Counted from the stretch's first letter, positions 17,925-27,220 are shown. The stretch is DNA of 64,000 nucleotides from JBBIWA01 sp037439425 (GCA_037439425.1 JBBIWA010000012.1:1-64000); one strand, 5' to 3'. Notes: a model not told the origin generated them from the letters alone. Translations and numbers: made by a program.

Positions 17925-19268
17925 ATGAAACGCATCCTTGTTTTCTCAGTAATCGCAGCCATTATCTCTTCACTGGGGATCGACAATGGGAGAGTTCGTT
18001 CAAGACCGGCAGTGCAAAGCCTGCCCACGGCCAGGCCTGAAGAGGTGGGGATGTCCTCGGAGCGACTGGGGCGCATCCGCGTGGCGATGCAACGTTATGT
18101 TGATCGCGCTCTAGTGCCTGGTGTGGTGACGCTGGTCGCGCGGCGAGGTAAAGTTGTTCATTTCGAGGCCGTTGGCTATCGCGACGTAGAAGCCAAAGCT
18201 CCAATGAGGACCGATACGATCTTTCGTATTGCCTCGATGACCAAACCAATAGCTTCGGTCGCGCTGATGATGCTCTATGAAGAGGGACATTTTCTGCTCT
18301 CCGATCCGATCTCTAAATTCCTCCCAGAATTTGCCGAGATGAAGGTTGCCCAACTTGCTCAAGCCTTCGAGCGCGTGGGCACGCCCTATAAACTCGTGCC
18401 TGCGGCGCGGCCCATTACCTTCAAGCATGTGTTGACCCATACGGCAGGGTTCCCGAACTCGTATCGAGGAATTACTCAACCAGAGTTCGTTAAAACATAC
18501 CCTCGCAAGAACCCGAATGAAACAATAGCTGACGTGGTGAGTCGTCTCGCTAAGATGCCGCTCAATTTTCATCCGGGTGAGGCCTGGGAATATGGCCCGG
18601 CGACGGATGTCGTCGGAAGATTGGTTGAGGTTATCTCTGGGATGACGCTGGATGAGTTTTTGCGCAAGCGCATCTTTGAGCCGCTGGGAATGAAGGACAC
18701 GCACTTTTATCTGCCCCAATCCGAGCTGGATCGCTTTGCGGCTAATTACCAGCCGGATGGCCGAAACAATAACCGGATCAAACTGGTGGAAGCGCCGAAC
18801 GCGGAAAGCCGCTATGTGAAGGAGCCGCACGTCTACTTTTCAGGAGCGGGCGGGTTGGTTTCGACCGCAGCCGACTATTTCCGCTTTCATCAGATGATGC
18901 TCAATGGTGGGGAACTGGATGGGGTGCGTATCCTGGGGCGCAAGACAGTTGAATTGATAACTGCCAATCACATTGGCGATCTGCCAGTTTGGCTGACTGG
19001 TCCCGGCTACGGTTTTGGTCTGGGCTACAGCGTAGTTAAGGATATCGGAGTGACAGGGCAAGTGGGCTCTCCAGGGACCTACGGCTGGGGCGGAGCCTTT
19101 TGCACTTACTTCTGGGTTGATCCGGTGGAAGAGTTGATCGGGATCGTAATGACTCAGGTGCGACCTTACGATCATTTGAACATCCGCCAGGAATTTCAGG
19201 TGCTTGCGAATCAGGCCATCGTTGATAGCGCAAAAGCGTTGCCGGCGATCCACACTACATCGCGTTAA
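17925..19268 (+). CDS. Serine hydrolase, class C beta-lactamase family
   Basis: A 447-residue protein of the beta-lactamase/penicillin-binding/esterase (EstB-like) family. The start ATG 17925 lies eight bases after AGGAGG; the reading frame reaches back to 17892 but only through the repeat. A hydrophobic N-terminus (RILVFSVIAAIISSLGI) suggests export. The catalytic SxxK is SMTK at residues 104-107, the tyrosine motif is in EYGPATDVVGRL, and HTAGF and the C-terminal YGWGGAFCTYFWVD are present. True substrate is unknown; such proteins are often esterases or D-amino-acid amidases. It is inserted between etfB and etfA on the same strand with a repeat at its 5' side, and 17 bp separate its stop from etfA. 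Confidence 0.87.
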   Translation: MKRILVFSVIAAIISSLGIDNGRVRSRPAVQSLPTARPEEVGMSSERLGRIRVAMQRYVDRALVPGVVTLVARRGKVVHFEAVGYRDVEAKAPMRTDTIFRIASMTKPIASVALMMLYEEGHFLLSDPISKFLPEFAEMKVAQLAQAFERVGTPYKLVPAARPITFKHVLTHTAGFPNSYRGITQPEFVKTYPRKNPNETIADVVSRLAKMPLNFHPGEAWEYGPATDVVGRLVEVISGMTLDEFLRKRIFEPLGMKDTHFYLPQSELDRFAANYQPDGRNNNRIKLVEAPNAESRYVKEPHVYFSGAGGLVSTAADYFRFHQMMLNGGELDGVRILGRKTVELITANHIGDLPVWLTGPGYGFGLGYSVVKDIGVTGQVGSPGTYGWGGAFCTYFWVDPVEELIGIVMTQVRPYDHLNIRQEFQVLANQAIVDSAKALPAIHTTSR

Positions 19269-19285
19269 AGGTAGCAAGCAAGACT

Positions 19286-20257
19286 ATGAATGGGGTTGTC
19301 ATTTGTCTTTTCGCCGCTGCCGGATTCGACCGCGCAGCGCAAGGGATCACGGGGGCCGGTCGCCGTCTGGCTGATGAACTCGGCGGGAAGTTGCACGCCG
19401 TCATTGTCGGCGCGCCGGAGGATTCATTGACTTCGGCAATCGGAGCTGTCGCCGATGCCATCACTGTTGCTGATCAGGCTGAGTTGAGAGAATATCAGCC
19501 GGAATGGTGTTTGAGCGCGCTGGCGCAAATTTGCCGGCAGCTTTCTCCACGCGCCGTCTTGCTCAGCAACGATACCTACAGCCAGGAATTGACGCCGCGA
19601 CTTGCCGCCCGGCTAGGCGGCAGCGCAGTGGGCGATGCAGTAGAGGTGCAGGTCAAGGATGGCAAGTTTCGTGTTACCCGTAGCGTTTATGGGGGCAAGG
19701 CTGTCGCAGTCATCGAACTGAAACGTTCTCCAGCGGTGATCTGGCTGCGCGCGCGCGCCTTTGAGCCGGCACCTGCGCGCATCGCAAGCCAGGCCGCAGT
19801 TGCGAAAACGGCGCTTGAGTTGCCCTCTGATCCGCGCACGCGCATCATCGAGCGCCAGAGTGAAAACGCCGGTGAGGTGAGATTGGAAGATGCGCAGATC
19901 ATCATCTCAGGTGGCAGGGGATTGGGTGGGCCGGAGCCGTTTGAGCAATTGAAGGAGCTTGCCCGAGTGCTCGGCGCGCAGCTCGCCGCTTCGCGTGCGG
20001 CCTGTGATGCGGGCTGGGTGCCGCCTTCGTGGCAGGTCGGTCAGACAGGCAAGAAAGTCGCGCCTGGTCTATATCTGGCTGTCGCCATCAGCGGCGCAAG
20101 CCAGCATCTGGCTGGCATCTCGGACGCCAAGGTCATCGCCGCGATCAATATTGACAAAGACGCGCCGATCTTCAAGCACTGCCGTTTCGGTATCGTCGAG
20201 GATTATCGCAAGGTCGTTCCACTCTTGTGCGAGCGTCTTGCCGCCTTGCAAAAATGA
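19286..20257 (+). CDS. etfA: Electron transfer flavoprotein subunit alpha
   Basis: A 323-residue EtfA/FixB protein. The C-terminal FAD domain is clear: IISGGRGLGGPEPFEQL, GWVPPSWQVGQTGKKVAPGLY, AISGASQHLAGISDAKVI and INIDKDAPIFKHCRFGIVED. The N-terminal half (VICLFAAAGFDRAAQ) is the more variable ETF domain. Its stop codon overlaps the start of the EtfD-like gene (ATGATG), indicating translational coupling. It forms the ETF heterodimer with the product of the gene at 16787. Confidence 0.94.
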   Translation: MNGVVICLFAAAGFDRAAQGITGAGRRLADELGGKLHAVIVGAPEDSLTSAIGAVADAITVADQAELREYQPEWCLSALAQICRQLSPRAVLLSNDTYSQELTPRLAARLGGSAVGDAVEVQVKDGKFRVTRSVYGGKAVAVIELKRSPAVIWLRARAFEPAPARIASQAAVAKTALELPSDPRTRIIERQSENAGEVRLEDAQIIISGGRGLGGPEPFEQLKELARVLGAQLAASRAACDAGWVPPSWQVGQTGKKVAPGLYLAVAISGASQHLAGISDAKVIAAINIDKDAPIFKHCRFGIVEDYRKVVPLLCERLAALQK

Positions 20258-22284
20258 TGCAAGCTTGGGCCACACGTGAGGTCTTCTGGAACATCACCCA
20301 CCTCTGGGTGATGTATGTGATGTTTGCTGCCTCGGCGGCCATCGCCGTTTATGGCTTTTATCGTCGCATCGCAGTATGGCGGCGCGGCTTGCCAGCCAAT
20401 CGGTTTGATCAGCCATTGCTGCGGTTGCGCCTGTTGCTTAAGCACGCCGTGGCGCAGGGGCGCACGATCCGAGAAGAGCAAGCGGGCGTTTTTCACACGC
20501 TGATCTACACCGGCTTTATCATTCTGACGATAGCGACGACCGTGGTCATGCTCGATTATGACTTCGGTCTCCCCTTGATGCGCGGCGCTTTTTATCTCTA
20601 CTTCCAATCATTCATCGTAGATCTCTTCGGTGTGCTGGTATTGATCGGAGTTGGGATGGCGGCGATTCGGCGCTTCATTCAGAGGCCTGGGAAGTTGGTC
20701 TACACCGATGAAGCGATGTGGATTTTGGTAGCGATCTTCGTCATCGCGCTGACTGGCTTTCTGGTAGAAGGCTGGCGCATCGCCGCCACCAGTGACCCGT
20801 GGGGAGTCTGGTCGCCCTTCGGTTACCTGGTCGCGCTCGCTTCATCCTGGATGAGTCAGGAAGCTTTGCGCGCAGCGCATCTGAGCGTCTGGTGGATTCA
20901 CGCCGCGCTAGTCTTTGGCTTTCTAGCCTGGGCGCCTTACACCAAGATGGCGCACGTAGTGCTGGGGCCGCTGAACATCTACACCGCATCGCTCAAACCG
21001 ATTGGCGCCTCGCTCAAGCCGGTAGATTTTGAGAAGGCGGCGACGCTCGGCGTCAATTCGCTAGCAGGGTTTACGTGGAAGGACCTGGCCGATTTCGATG
21101 CCTGCACCGAATGCGGGCGCTGCACCGAGGTCTGTCCGGCCCAGGCTGTGGGCAAGGCGCTTTCGCCGCGCGACATCATTTTAGATTTGCAGCGCTTCAT
21201 GCACGCTCACCCGGTTGCCGCTTTCGGAAATGGCAGGGGTGATAGCAGCAGTGAAGAGGCTGCAAAGCCTTTGCCAATTATCGGCGCTCTGCCTGCTACC
21301 TCGCCGGAGGCGCTATGGGAATGCACAACCTGTGGCGCGTGCGTCGAGGCTTGTCCGGTCTTCATCGAGCAGATGCCGAAGATCATAGATCTGCGCCGCT
21401 ACCTGGTGATGGAAGAGGCCGATTTCCCCGAAACGATGCAGGAAGCGATCACTTCACTTGAGTCGCGCGGCCATCCGTTTCGTGGCACGCAGGCCACGCG
21501 CCTTGACTGGGTTGAGGGGCTGGAGGTCAAAACTATTGCCGAAGCGCCAGAGGCCGAAGTGTTGTTGTGGGTAGGTTGCGGTGGCGCGCTCATTGAACGC
21601 AATCAGAAGATCATGCGGGCGACAGCGCAGTTACTGGCAAAGGCGGGAGTGAAGTTTGCGATACTGGGCCGGGAAGAGAAGTGCACGGGCGATCCGGCGC
21701 GGCGCATCGGCCATGAATTTCTCTTTGAGATGCTGGCCAAAGAGAACGCCGAGACGCTCAATCGCTACGGCGTCAAAAAGATCGTCACCGCCTGCCCGCA
21801 CTGTTTCAACACCTTCCGCAACGAGTATCCTCAGTTCGGTGGCAACTTCGAGGTCTATCATCACAGCGAGTTTTTGGCGAAACTGATAGAAGAAGGGAGG
21901 CTTGCGCCGCTAGCTTGGATAGAGAAGGGGATAACCTTTCACGATCCGTGTTATCTGGGGCGCCAAAACGGCCTCTTTGATGCACCGCGCCAACTGGTGC
22001 GGGTCAGCTCGCAGTCTGCTCTGATCGAAATGAAGCGGAGCCGCGAAAATAGTTTCTGTTGCGGCGGGGGCGGCGGCATGAGTTTCGTGGAAGAGCCGAA
22101 AGACAAGCGCGTCAATCAGGAGCGTGCGCGGCAGGTGTTAGAAACCGGCGCTCAAGTAGTAGCTGTCGCTTGTCCCTTCTGTATGACGATGCTTGAAGAC
22201 GGCATCAACGCGCGCAAAGGCGACCGCGAGGTGCGCGTCATGGATGTGGCTGAATTGTTATGGCAGTCGGTGGAGGGAGCGTGA
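20254..22284 (+). CDS. EtfD-like membrane iron-sulfur ETF:quinone oxidoreductase
   Basis: A 676-residue membrane protein. The N-terminal third has several membrane helices of the NarI/HdrE type (LWVMYVMFAASAAIAVYGF, LIYTGFIILTIATTVVML, SFIVDLFGVLVLIGVG). Two 4Fe-4S clusters follow (CTECGRCTEVCP and CTTCGACVEACP), then two cysteine-rich CCG domains (VGCGGA...CTGDPARR, HDPCYLG, FCCGGGGGM, CPFCMTML) like HdrB/GlpC. This is the layout of the EtfD/Rv0338c-type enzyme that passes electrons from ETF to menaquinone. The start overlaps the etfA stop; ATG 20257 is an alternative. Together with etfAB and the dehydrogenases downstream it completes acyl-CoA to quinone electron transfer. Confidence 0.88.
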   Translation: MMQAWATREVFWNITHLWVMYVMFAASAAIAVYGFYRRIAVWRRGLPANRFDQPLLRLRLLLKHAVAQGRTIREEQAGVFHTLIYTGFIILTIATTVVMLDYDFGLPLMRGAFYLYFQSFIVDLFGVLVLIGVGMAAIRRFIQRPGKLVYTDEAMWILVAIFVIALTGFLVEGWRIAATSDPWGVWSPFGYLVALASSWMSQEALRAAHLSVWWIHAALVFGFLAWAPYTKMAHVVLGPLNIYTASLKPIGASLKPVDFEKAATLGVNSLAGFTWKDLADFDACTECGRCTEVCPAQAVGKALSPRDIILDLQRFMHAHPVAAFGNGRGDSSSEEAAKPLPIIGALPATSPEALWECTTCGACVEACPVFIEQMPKIIDLRRYLVMEEADFPETMQEAITSLESRGHPFRGTQATRLDWVEGLEVKTIAEAPEAEVLLWVGCGGALIERNQKIMRATAQLLAKAGVKFAILGREEKCTGDPARRIGHEFLFEMLAKENAETLNRYGVKKIVTACPHCFNTFRNEYPQFGGNFEVYHHSEFLAKLIEEGRLAPLAWIEKGITFHDPCYLGRQNGLFDAPRQLVRVSSQSALIEMKRSRENSFCCGGGGGMSFVEEPKDKRVNQERARQVLETGAQVVAVACPFCMTMLEDGINARKGDREVRVMDVAELLWQSVEGA

Positions 22285-22589
22285 AGAGCAGTGGTTGTCA
22301 GGGAAGTGTCAGGCGCCAAATGCGCCAGAGAGTCGGTGAAGGAGACGTGAAGGGCAGTGGCTGTCAGGGAAGCACAGCAGGACTATGACTCGCCGTGGAA
22401 AGAGGTGCCGGAAGGCTTCTTTGAGGTGGGCGTCAGATCCTTTTTCCTCGATGCTGGCGATAGCTTGGACGCGCGGTTTCGCCTTCCTTGACGAAGAACT
22501 GCAAAAGATCATGGCTGAAGCCAGAATTGTTTCGCGATTGGGTGTTGAGATTGCCGGATGAATTGGCAAAAAGTTTACTGAGGAGTCGT
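22285..22589 (+). pseudogene. Degraded Rpn/DUF4351-like gene start
   Basis: Around 22377-22490 the plus strand reads QDYDSPWKEVPEGFFEVG and then unrelated residues. This corresponds to the Y-D-S-P-W-K N-terminus of the partial gene at 1-94, with the rest lost. A segment near 22490-22560 (EELQKIMAEARIVSRLGVEI, in another frame) may be further remains. No intact frame remains. Confidence 0.45.
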
Positions 22590-22889
22590 TCATGTCGCGC
22601 TGCGACGCGGGAGAGACGATCAAACCCTCACGAGCGCAGGCTGATCTAGCGTGCAAGATCTTCAGCCCCAATGAGCACGCAAGGATGCGTGCGCTCCCAG
22701 AGATTTTCGGGGAGACTTTACAGCTCGTCTTCGATGACGCCCTGAGAGCAATGAAAATCAATTGCAGGCGAGACGGGCAGTCTACACAGAATTTAGCCTT
22801 GGGTACGCATGCTTGCGAGCGTGCGGGATTTTCACTTCCCACGAGCGCGCCTCCAGCGTGCCTACCCAGGATTTTTCGCAGGAGATTTT
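22590..22889 (+). repeat. Dispersed palindromic repeat, two modules (copy d), leader of an acyl-CoA dehydrogenase
   Basis: Two modules in tandem. The first begins ATGTCGCGCTGCGACGCGGG and contains AGCACGCAAGGATGCGTGCG. The second contains GATGACGCCCTGAGAGC, ATGAAAATC and GCATGCTTGCGAGCGTGCG. The end CCTACCCAGGATTTTTCGC with AGGAG provides the ribosome binding site of the ATG at 22890. Confidence 0.75.
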
Positions 22890-24065
22890 ATGGATCTGAA
22901 TTTGACGCCTGAGGAACAGCAGTTCCGCGATGAGCTGCGGAGCTGGCTGCAAGCTAATGTGCCGCCACCGTGGAGGGGCAAGACCGGCGAAGAAGAGAGC
23001 GGCGAATACCTCGAGTATCTGCGCACCTGGCAGCGCAAAGTCTATGAAGCTGGTTGGGCTGGCATCTCCTGGCCGAAAGAGTATGGTGGGCGCGGCGCCA
23101 GGCTCATCGAGCAGGCGATTTTCCAGGAGGAGTGGGCGCGCGCCGAAGCGCCACCATTGATCAATGTGCTGGGCCTTCAGTTGATTGGCCCGACGATCAT
23201 TGCTGCGGGTACCGAAGAACAGAAGAAACGCTTCCTGCCCAAGATTCTTTCGGCGGAAGAGATCTGGTGCCAGGGATTTTCTGAGCCGAACGCAGGCAGT
23301 GACGTTGCCTCGCTTCAGACCAAGGCTGTCCGCGATGGCGACTATTTCATCATCAACGGCCAGAAGATCTGGACCAGTCTGGCACAGGTGGCGGACTGGA
23401 TTCTGCTGCTTGTGCGCACTGATCCTGACGCGCCGAAACATAAAGGCATCACGGCTCTGCTGGTAGATATGCACAGCCCGGGCATTACGGTGCGTCCCTT
23501 GCGTCAAATGACAGGCGAGGCCGGCTTTAATGAGGTCTTCTTTTCCAACGTGCGCGTGCCCGTCAGCCATGTGCTCGGCGAGATCAATAAAGGTTGGCAG
23601 ACGGCAATCACTACCTTGATGAACGAACGCGCTAACCTGGGGGCGGGCAATTACATTCTCTTCAAGCGCAATCTCGATGCCTTGATTGCCCGCTCGCGCG
23701 AAATTACCCGCTTCAGCCGTAAGGCTAGCGAGGACCCCCTCATCCGGCAGAAACTCGCGCAGGCCTATCTCGAATTGGAGATCTTTCGCCTGAACAATAT
23801 GCGGGCGCTCTCCAGGATGAACAAAGACAGCGTGCCTGGTCCGGAAGGCTCGATCCTCAAGATCTACTGGAGCGAGATGAATCAGCGGATGCAGCAGACG
23901 GCTATGGAGACGCTCGGGCCATACGGACAGCTAACAGACCTGGATGGCGGGCGCTGGGTATACAGCTACCTGCGCTCGCGTGCCAACACCATCGAAGCTG
24001 GCACGAGCGAGATTCTCCGCAACATCGTGGCCGAGCGCGTGCTCGGCCTACCGAAGAGCTATTGA
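22890..24065 (+). CDS. Acyl-CoA dehydrogenase (paralog A)
   Basis: A 391-residue FAD-dependent acyl-CoA dehydrogenase starting MDLNLTPEEQQFRDEL at ATG 22890 behind AGGAG; the longer frame from 22809 only reads through the repeat. Motifs include AGISWPKEYGGRGA, the FAD/substrate loop WCQGFSEPNAGSDVASL, NGQKIWTSLAQVADW, RPLRQMTGEAGFNEVFFSNV and the C-terminal NTIEAGTSEILRNIVAERVL. It is very similar throughout to the gene at 25325. Electrons would go to the ETF encoded upstream. The acyl substrate is not known. Confidence 0.92.
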   Translation: MDLNLTPEEQQFRDELRSWLQANVPPPWRGKTGEEESGEYLEYLRTWQRKVYEAGWAGISWPKEYGGRGARLIEQAIFQEEWARAEAPPLINVLGLQLIGPTIIAAGTEEQKKRFLPKILSAEEIWCQGFSEPNAGSDVASLQTKAVRDGDYFIINGQKIWTSLAQVADWILLLVRTDPDAPKHKGITALLVDMHSPGITVRPLRQMTGEAGFNEVFFSNVRVPVSHVLGEINKGWQTAITTLMNERANLGAGNYILFKRNLDALIARSREITRFSRKASEDPLIRQKLAQAYLELEIFRLNNMRALSRMNKDSVPGPEGSILKIYWSEMNQRMQQTAMETLGPYGQLTDLDGGRWVYSYLRSRANTIEAGTSEILRNIVAERVLGLPKSY

Positions 24066-24142
24066 CCTAACAACAAGTGAGAGCTGAGCAGTGCAAACAC
24101 TACCTGCTGACTCATCACTTATCACTCATCACTGAATTTGAT

Positions 24143-25273
24143 ATGGACTTCGATCTGAGCAAAGCTCAAAAACTATTGCAAGAATCGGCGCGCACTTTCT
24201 TGATGCGGGAATGCCCGGCCGAGCGGGTGCGCGAGTTGATGGAGACAGAGACGGCTTATGATGAGCAGCTCTGGCGCGCCATGGCTGAGCAGGGCTGGAC
24301 TGGCTTGATCATTCCCGAAGAGTATGGCGGTTTGGGACTGGGGCTGGTGGAACTGGCCGTAGTCGCCGAAGAGATGGGACGCGCCTGTCTGCCTAGTCCC
24401 TTTATCTCCACAGTGTGGGCTACAGCCTTGATTGACAGTGCGGGCAGCGAGGGACAGAAAGCGCAGTATCTGGAAAAGATCTCAGCCGGAGAGATGAAAG
24501 CGACCGTGGCGCTGCTTGAATCAACGGCAGACTGGAATGTGCAAGCCGTGCAGCTCAGCGCCCAGCGGGAGGGAAAAGAGTATCGCTTGAGCGGGCGCAA
24601 AGAGTTCGTCACCGATGCTCAGATAGCCGATCTGATCATCTGCGTGGCACGCAGCGGCTCTGAGCTGGTGCTTTTGCCTATTCAGCGCGACGCGCAGGGG
24701 ATGACCATCACAGCCACACCGGGCATTGATGCTACGCGCAAGCTCTACGCCGTGGACTTTGACGGCGTGCGTGTGCCGGTGGCAGAGGCGCTGCAATTGC
24801 ATCCGCAAACGGAGGAAGCCTTCGAGCAAGCCACCAGAGTGGCTACCGCAACTCTGTGCGCGGAGATGCTGGGCGGCATGCAGTGGACGCTGGAGACGAC
24901 GGTCGAATACGCCAAGACACGCCAGCAGTTTGGCCGTCCCATCGGTACCTATCAAGCTGTCCAGCACCAGTGCGCCGATATGCTGCTGATGACTGAAAGC
25001 GCACGCTCGGCCGTCTACTACGCAGCCTGGACTGTCTCGGAGGAAACGAAGGAGGCGCGCCAGGCCGTCTCGATCGCTAAAGCCTACTGCTCGGATGCCG
25101 CGCGCGAAGTGGGGAATCGCGGCATACAGCTGCACGGCGGCATCGGCTTTACCTGGGAGCACAATCTGCATCTGTATTACAAACGCGCCAAAGGCTCGGA
25201 GATTATGTTTGGCGATGCCAATTACCATCGCGAACAACTGGCGCGTCTGGTAGTGGATGAATCCGAAGGTTGA
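24143..25273 (+). CDS. Acyl-CoA dehydrogenase (type B, divergent)
   Basis: A 376-residue acyl-CoA dehydrogenase beginning MDFDLSKAQKLLQESARTFL; an upstream extension to 24077 is not supported. Conserved parts are IIPEEYGGLGLGLVELAVVA, ATLCAEMLGGMQWTLETTVEYAK, RQQFGRPIGTYQAVQHQCADM and QLHGGIGFTWEHNLHLYYKRA. The central loop has LLESTADWN in place of the usual G-S-D motif, so substrate range probably differs from its neighbours. Actinobacterial and acidobacterial acyl-CoA dehydrogenases often occur as paired unlike subunits forming heteromers, so it may pair with either flanking gene. Confidence 0.9.
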   Translation: MDFDLSKAQKLLQESARTFLMRECPAERVRELMETETAYDEQLWRAMAEQGWTGLIIPEEYGGLGLGLVELAVVAEEMGRACLPSPFISTVWATALIDSAGSEGQKAQYLEKISAGEMKATVALLESTADWNVQAVQLSAQREGKEYRLSGRKEFVTDAQIADLIICVARSGSELVLLPIQRDAQGMTITATPGIDATRKLYAVDFDGVRVPVAEALQLHPQTEEAFEQATRVATATLCAEMLGGMQWTLETTVEYAKTRQQFGRPIGTYQAVQHQCADMLLMTESARSAVYYAAWTVSEETKEARQAVSIAKAYCSDAAREVGNRGIQLHGGIGFTWEHNLHLYYKRAKGSEIMFGDANYHREQLARLVVDESEG

Positions 25274-25324
25274 GCTTGGTCATTGGTCGGTCACCCAATG
25301 ACCGAATTGACCGAGGAGAAGTTT

Positions 25325-26503
25325 ATGGACTTAAGGCTGACGCCGAGCGAAGAGCAATTTCGCGACGAGCTGCGCGCCTGGCTGCAGCAGAATGTGCCAC
25401 CACCCTGGAGGGGCGGTGTGGCGGCTGAGGAAGAGAATCAAGGTTATATTCAATACCTGCGGGACTGGCAGCGCCAGGTCTATGAAGGCGGCTGGGCCGG
25501 GATCTCCTGGCCGAAAGAGTACGGCGGGCGCGGTGCTTCCTTGATCGAGCAGGCGATCTATCAGGAGGAGATGGCGCGCGCGCAGGCTCCGCCGTTGCTT
25601 AACCTGATCGGCCTCTCGATCATCGGCCCGACCATCATCAGCCACGGCACCGAAGAGCAGAAGAAGCGCTACCTGGTCAAGATCCTTTCGGGCGAAGAGA
25701 TCTGGTGCCAGGGCTTTTCCGAGCCGAATGCCGGCAGCGATGTCGCAGCACTTGAGACCAGAGCTGTGCGCGATGGGGATTACTTCCTCGTCAATGGCCA
25801 GAAGATCTGGACCAGCTACGCCCACATCGCTGATTGGTCTTTTTTGCTGGTGCGCACCGATCCGAATGTGCCGAAACACAAAGGCCTCACGGCGCTGCTG
25901 GTGGATATGAAGAGCCCTGGCATCACCGTGCGCCCGCTCAAGCAGATGACCGGCGAAGCTGGCTTCAACGAGATCTTCTTCTCCAATGTGCGTGTGCCGG
26001 TTGCAAATGTGTTTGGTCAGATCAATGAAGGTTGGCGGATGGCCATTGCCATCCTGATGAACGAGCGCGCCAACGTCGGTACCGGGATCTACATTGCCAT
26101 CAAGCGCGAGCTGGATGCGCTCATCGCTCGTGCGCGCCAGACCCTGCGTTTGAGCTGCCCGGCAAGCCAGGACCCAGTGGTGCGACAAAAGCTGGCGCAG
26201 GCTTATATGGAGCTGGAGATCTTTCGCCTCAATACCAACCGCGCGCTTTCCAGAATGAGCAAAGAAGGCCACCCTGGCCCTGAAGGCTCAATCCTCAAGC
26301 TCTGTTATAGTGAGCAGCAGCAGCGTATGCAGCAGACGGCCATGGAGGCGCTAGGAGCTTATGCCCAACTTCGGGATTTCGATGCTGGCAGGTGGGGTTA
26401 TGGCTACTTACGCTCGCGCGGCGCTACCATTGCTGCTGGGACGAGCGAAATTCTGCGCAATATCCTGGCTGAGCGGGTGCTAGGTTTGCCTAAAAGCTAT
26501 TAA
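25325..26503 (+). CDS. Acyl-CoA dehydrogenase (paralog A')
   Basis: A 392-residue enzyme starting MDLRLTPSEEQFRDEL at ATG 25325 after GAGGAG; an in-frame ATG at 25283 lacks such a site. It parallels the 22890 product almost block for block (AGISWPKEYGGRGASLIEQA, CQGFSEPNAGSDVAALE, KQMTGEAGFNEIFFSNVRVP, AAGTSEILRNILAERVLGLP). This indicates a tandem duplication that now flanks the unlike type-B gene. The last seven residues (GLPKSY and stop) are the same in both paralogs. It should feed the same ETF. Confidence 0.92.
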   Translation: MDLRLTPSEEQFRDELRAWLQQNVPPPWRGGVAAEEENQGYIQYLRDWQRQVYEGGWAGISWPKEYGGRGASLIEQAIYQEEMARAQAPPLLNLIGLSIIGPTIISHGTEEQKKRYLVKILSGEEIWCQGFSEPNAGSDVAALETRAVRDGDYFLVNGQKIWTSYAHIADWSFLLVRTDPNVPKHKGLTALLVDMKSPGITVRPLKQMTGEAGFNEIFFSNVRVPVANVFGQINEGWRMAIAILMNERANVGTGIYIAIKRELDALIARARQTLRLSCPASQDPVVRQKLAQAYMELEIFRLNTNRALSRMSKEGHPGPEGSILKLCYSEQQQRMQQTAMEALGAYAQLRDFDAGRWGYGYLRSRGATIAAGTSEILRNILAERVLGLPKSY

Positions 26504-26635
26504 GTGATGTTAAGGGGTCAGATCAGCTCACGACTATAGGCCTCAGCCGACTTCAAGCCCTCGCCTTTTAAGCCTCGCTATTTCTTGTACTTAACCTGTT
26601 TAGCGTTAACTTGACAATATTCAATACAAAAATAC

Positions 26636-26664
26636 TTGACAATGATTTACTCAGCATTTATATT
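26636..26664 (+). promoter_or_regulatory. Predicted sigma-70-type promoter of hsp20
   Basis: TTGACA at 26636-26641, a 17-bp AT-rich spacer and TATATT at 26659-26664 form a near-consensus housekeeping promoter 65 bp ahead of the Hsp20 start. A second TTGACAAT occurs at 26611. No CIRCE or other heat-shock operator was recognised. The island of low GC around 26600-26665 stands out from the flanking genes. Confidence 0.65.
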
Positions 26665-26728
26665 AAGCCCGTGCTCAAGGAACGAGTGATGAGGTTTTAG
26701 GGAGTTTCAAAAGTCAATGGAGGTAGAT

Positions 26729-27220
26729 ATGACATTGGTAAGACGTGATCCGATCAGTGAGTTGAGAACTTTGCAAGAGGACTTCAATCGTGTCTTTAGC
26801 TCGGTCTTCCCGCGTCTGTTCAGCCATGAGGAAGGGCTCTCTGGTGGGGGCTGGAGTCCAAGCGTGGACATATACGAGAACGAGGAGGCCTTTACGTTGG
26901 AGGCTGATTTACCAGGCGTGAAGCCTGAGGACTTCAAGCTGTCGATAGAGAATCGCACGCTCACACTTCAGGGCGAGCGCCGCTTTGAGAAGAAGAGCGA
27001 ATCGGACAACTATCATCGCGTCGAACGCAGCTATGGCAGCTTCACCCGCACCTTCACGCTTCCTTCGACCATCAATGTCGAGGAGGTGCAAGCCGAGTTT
27101 AAAGATGGTATTCTGCGCGTGACGCTGCCGAAGCGGGAGGAGGTCAAGCCGCGGCAGATCCAGATTCAGGTCAAGACCGAAGCAGATGCCAGCAAGACTA
27201 AGAATGTGGCAGCTTCATAG
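26729..27220 (+). CDS. Hsp20 / alpha-crystallin small heat-shock protein
   Basis: A 163-residue small chaperone. I start at ATG 26729 (MTLVRRDPISELRTLQEDFN) because GGAGG lies 6 nt upstream; ATG 26717 would itself contain part of that site. The alpha-crystallin domain runs from about residue 43 to 140 (SPSVDIYENEEAFTLEADLP, the conserved LPGV, RSYGSFTRTFTLPSTINVEE, FKDGILRVTLPKREE). The N-terminal arm and charged tail are short. It opens a heat-shock cluster with clpB, grpE and a second Clp ATPase. Confidence 0.95.
   Translation: MTLVRRDPISELRTLQEDFNRVFSSVFPRLFSHEEGLSGGGWSPSVDIYENEEAFTLEADLPGVKPEDFKLSIENRTLTLQGERRFEKKSESDNYHRVERSYGSFTRTFTLPSTINVEEVQAEFKDGILRVTLPKREEVKPRQIQIQVKTEADASKTKNVAAS

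Noticed and set aside
25331..26272. 313-codon minus-strand frame, and similar at 22782-23570
   Set aside because: Antisense to the acyl-CoA dehydrogenases; both give matching shadow sequences because the true genes are paralogs.
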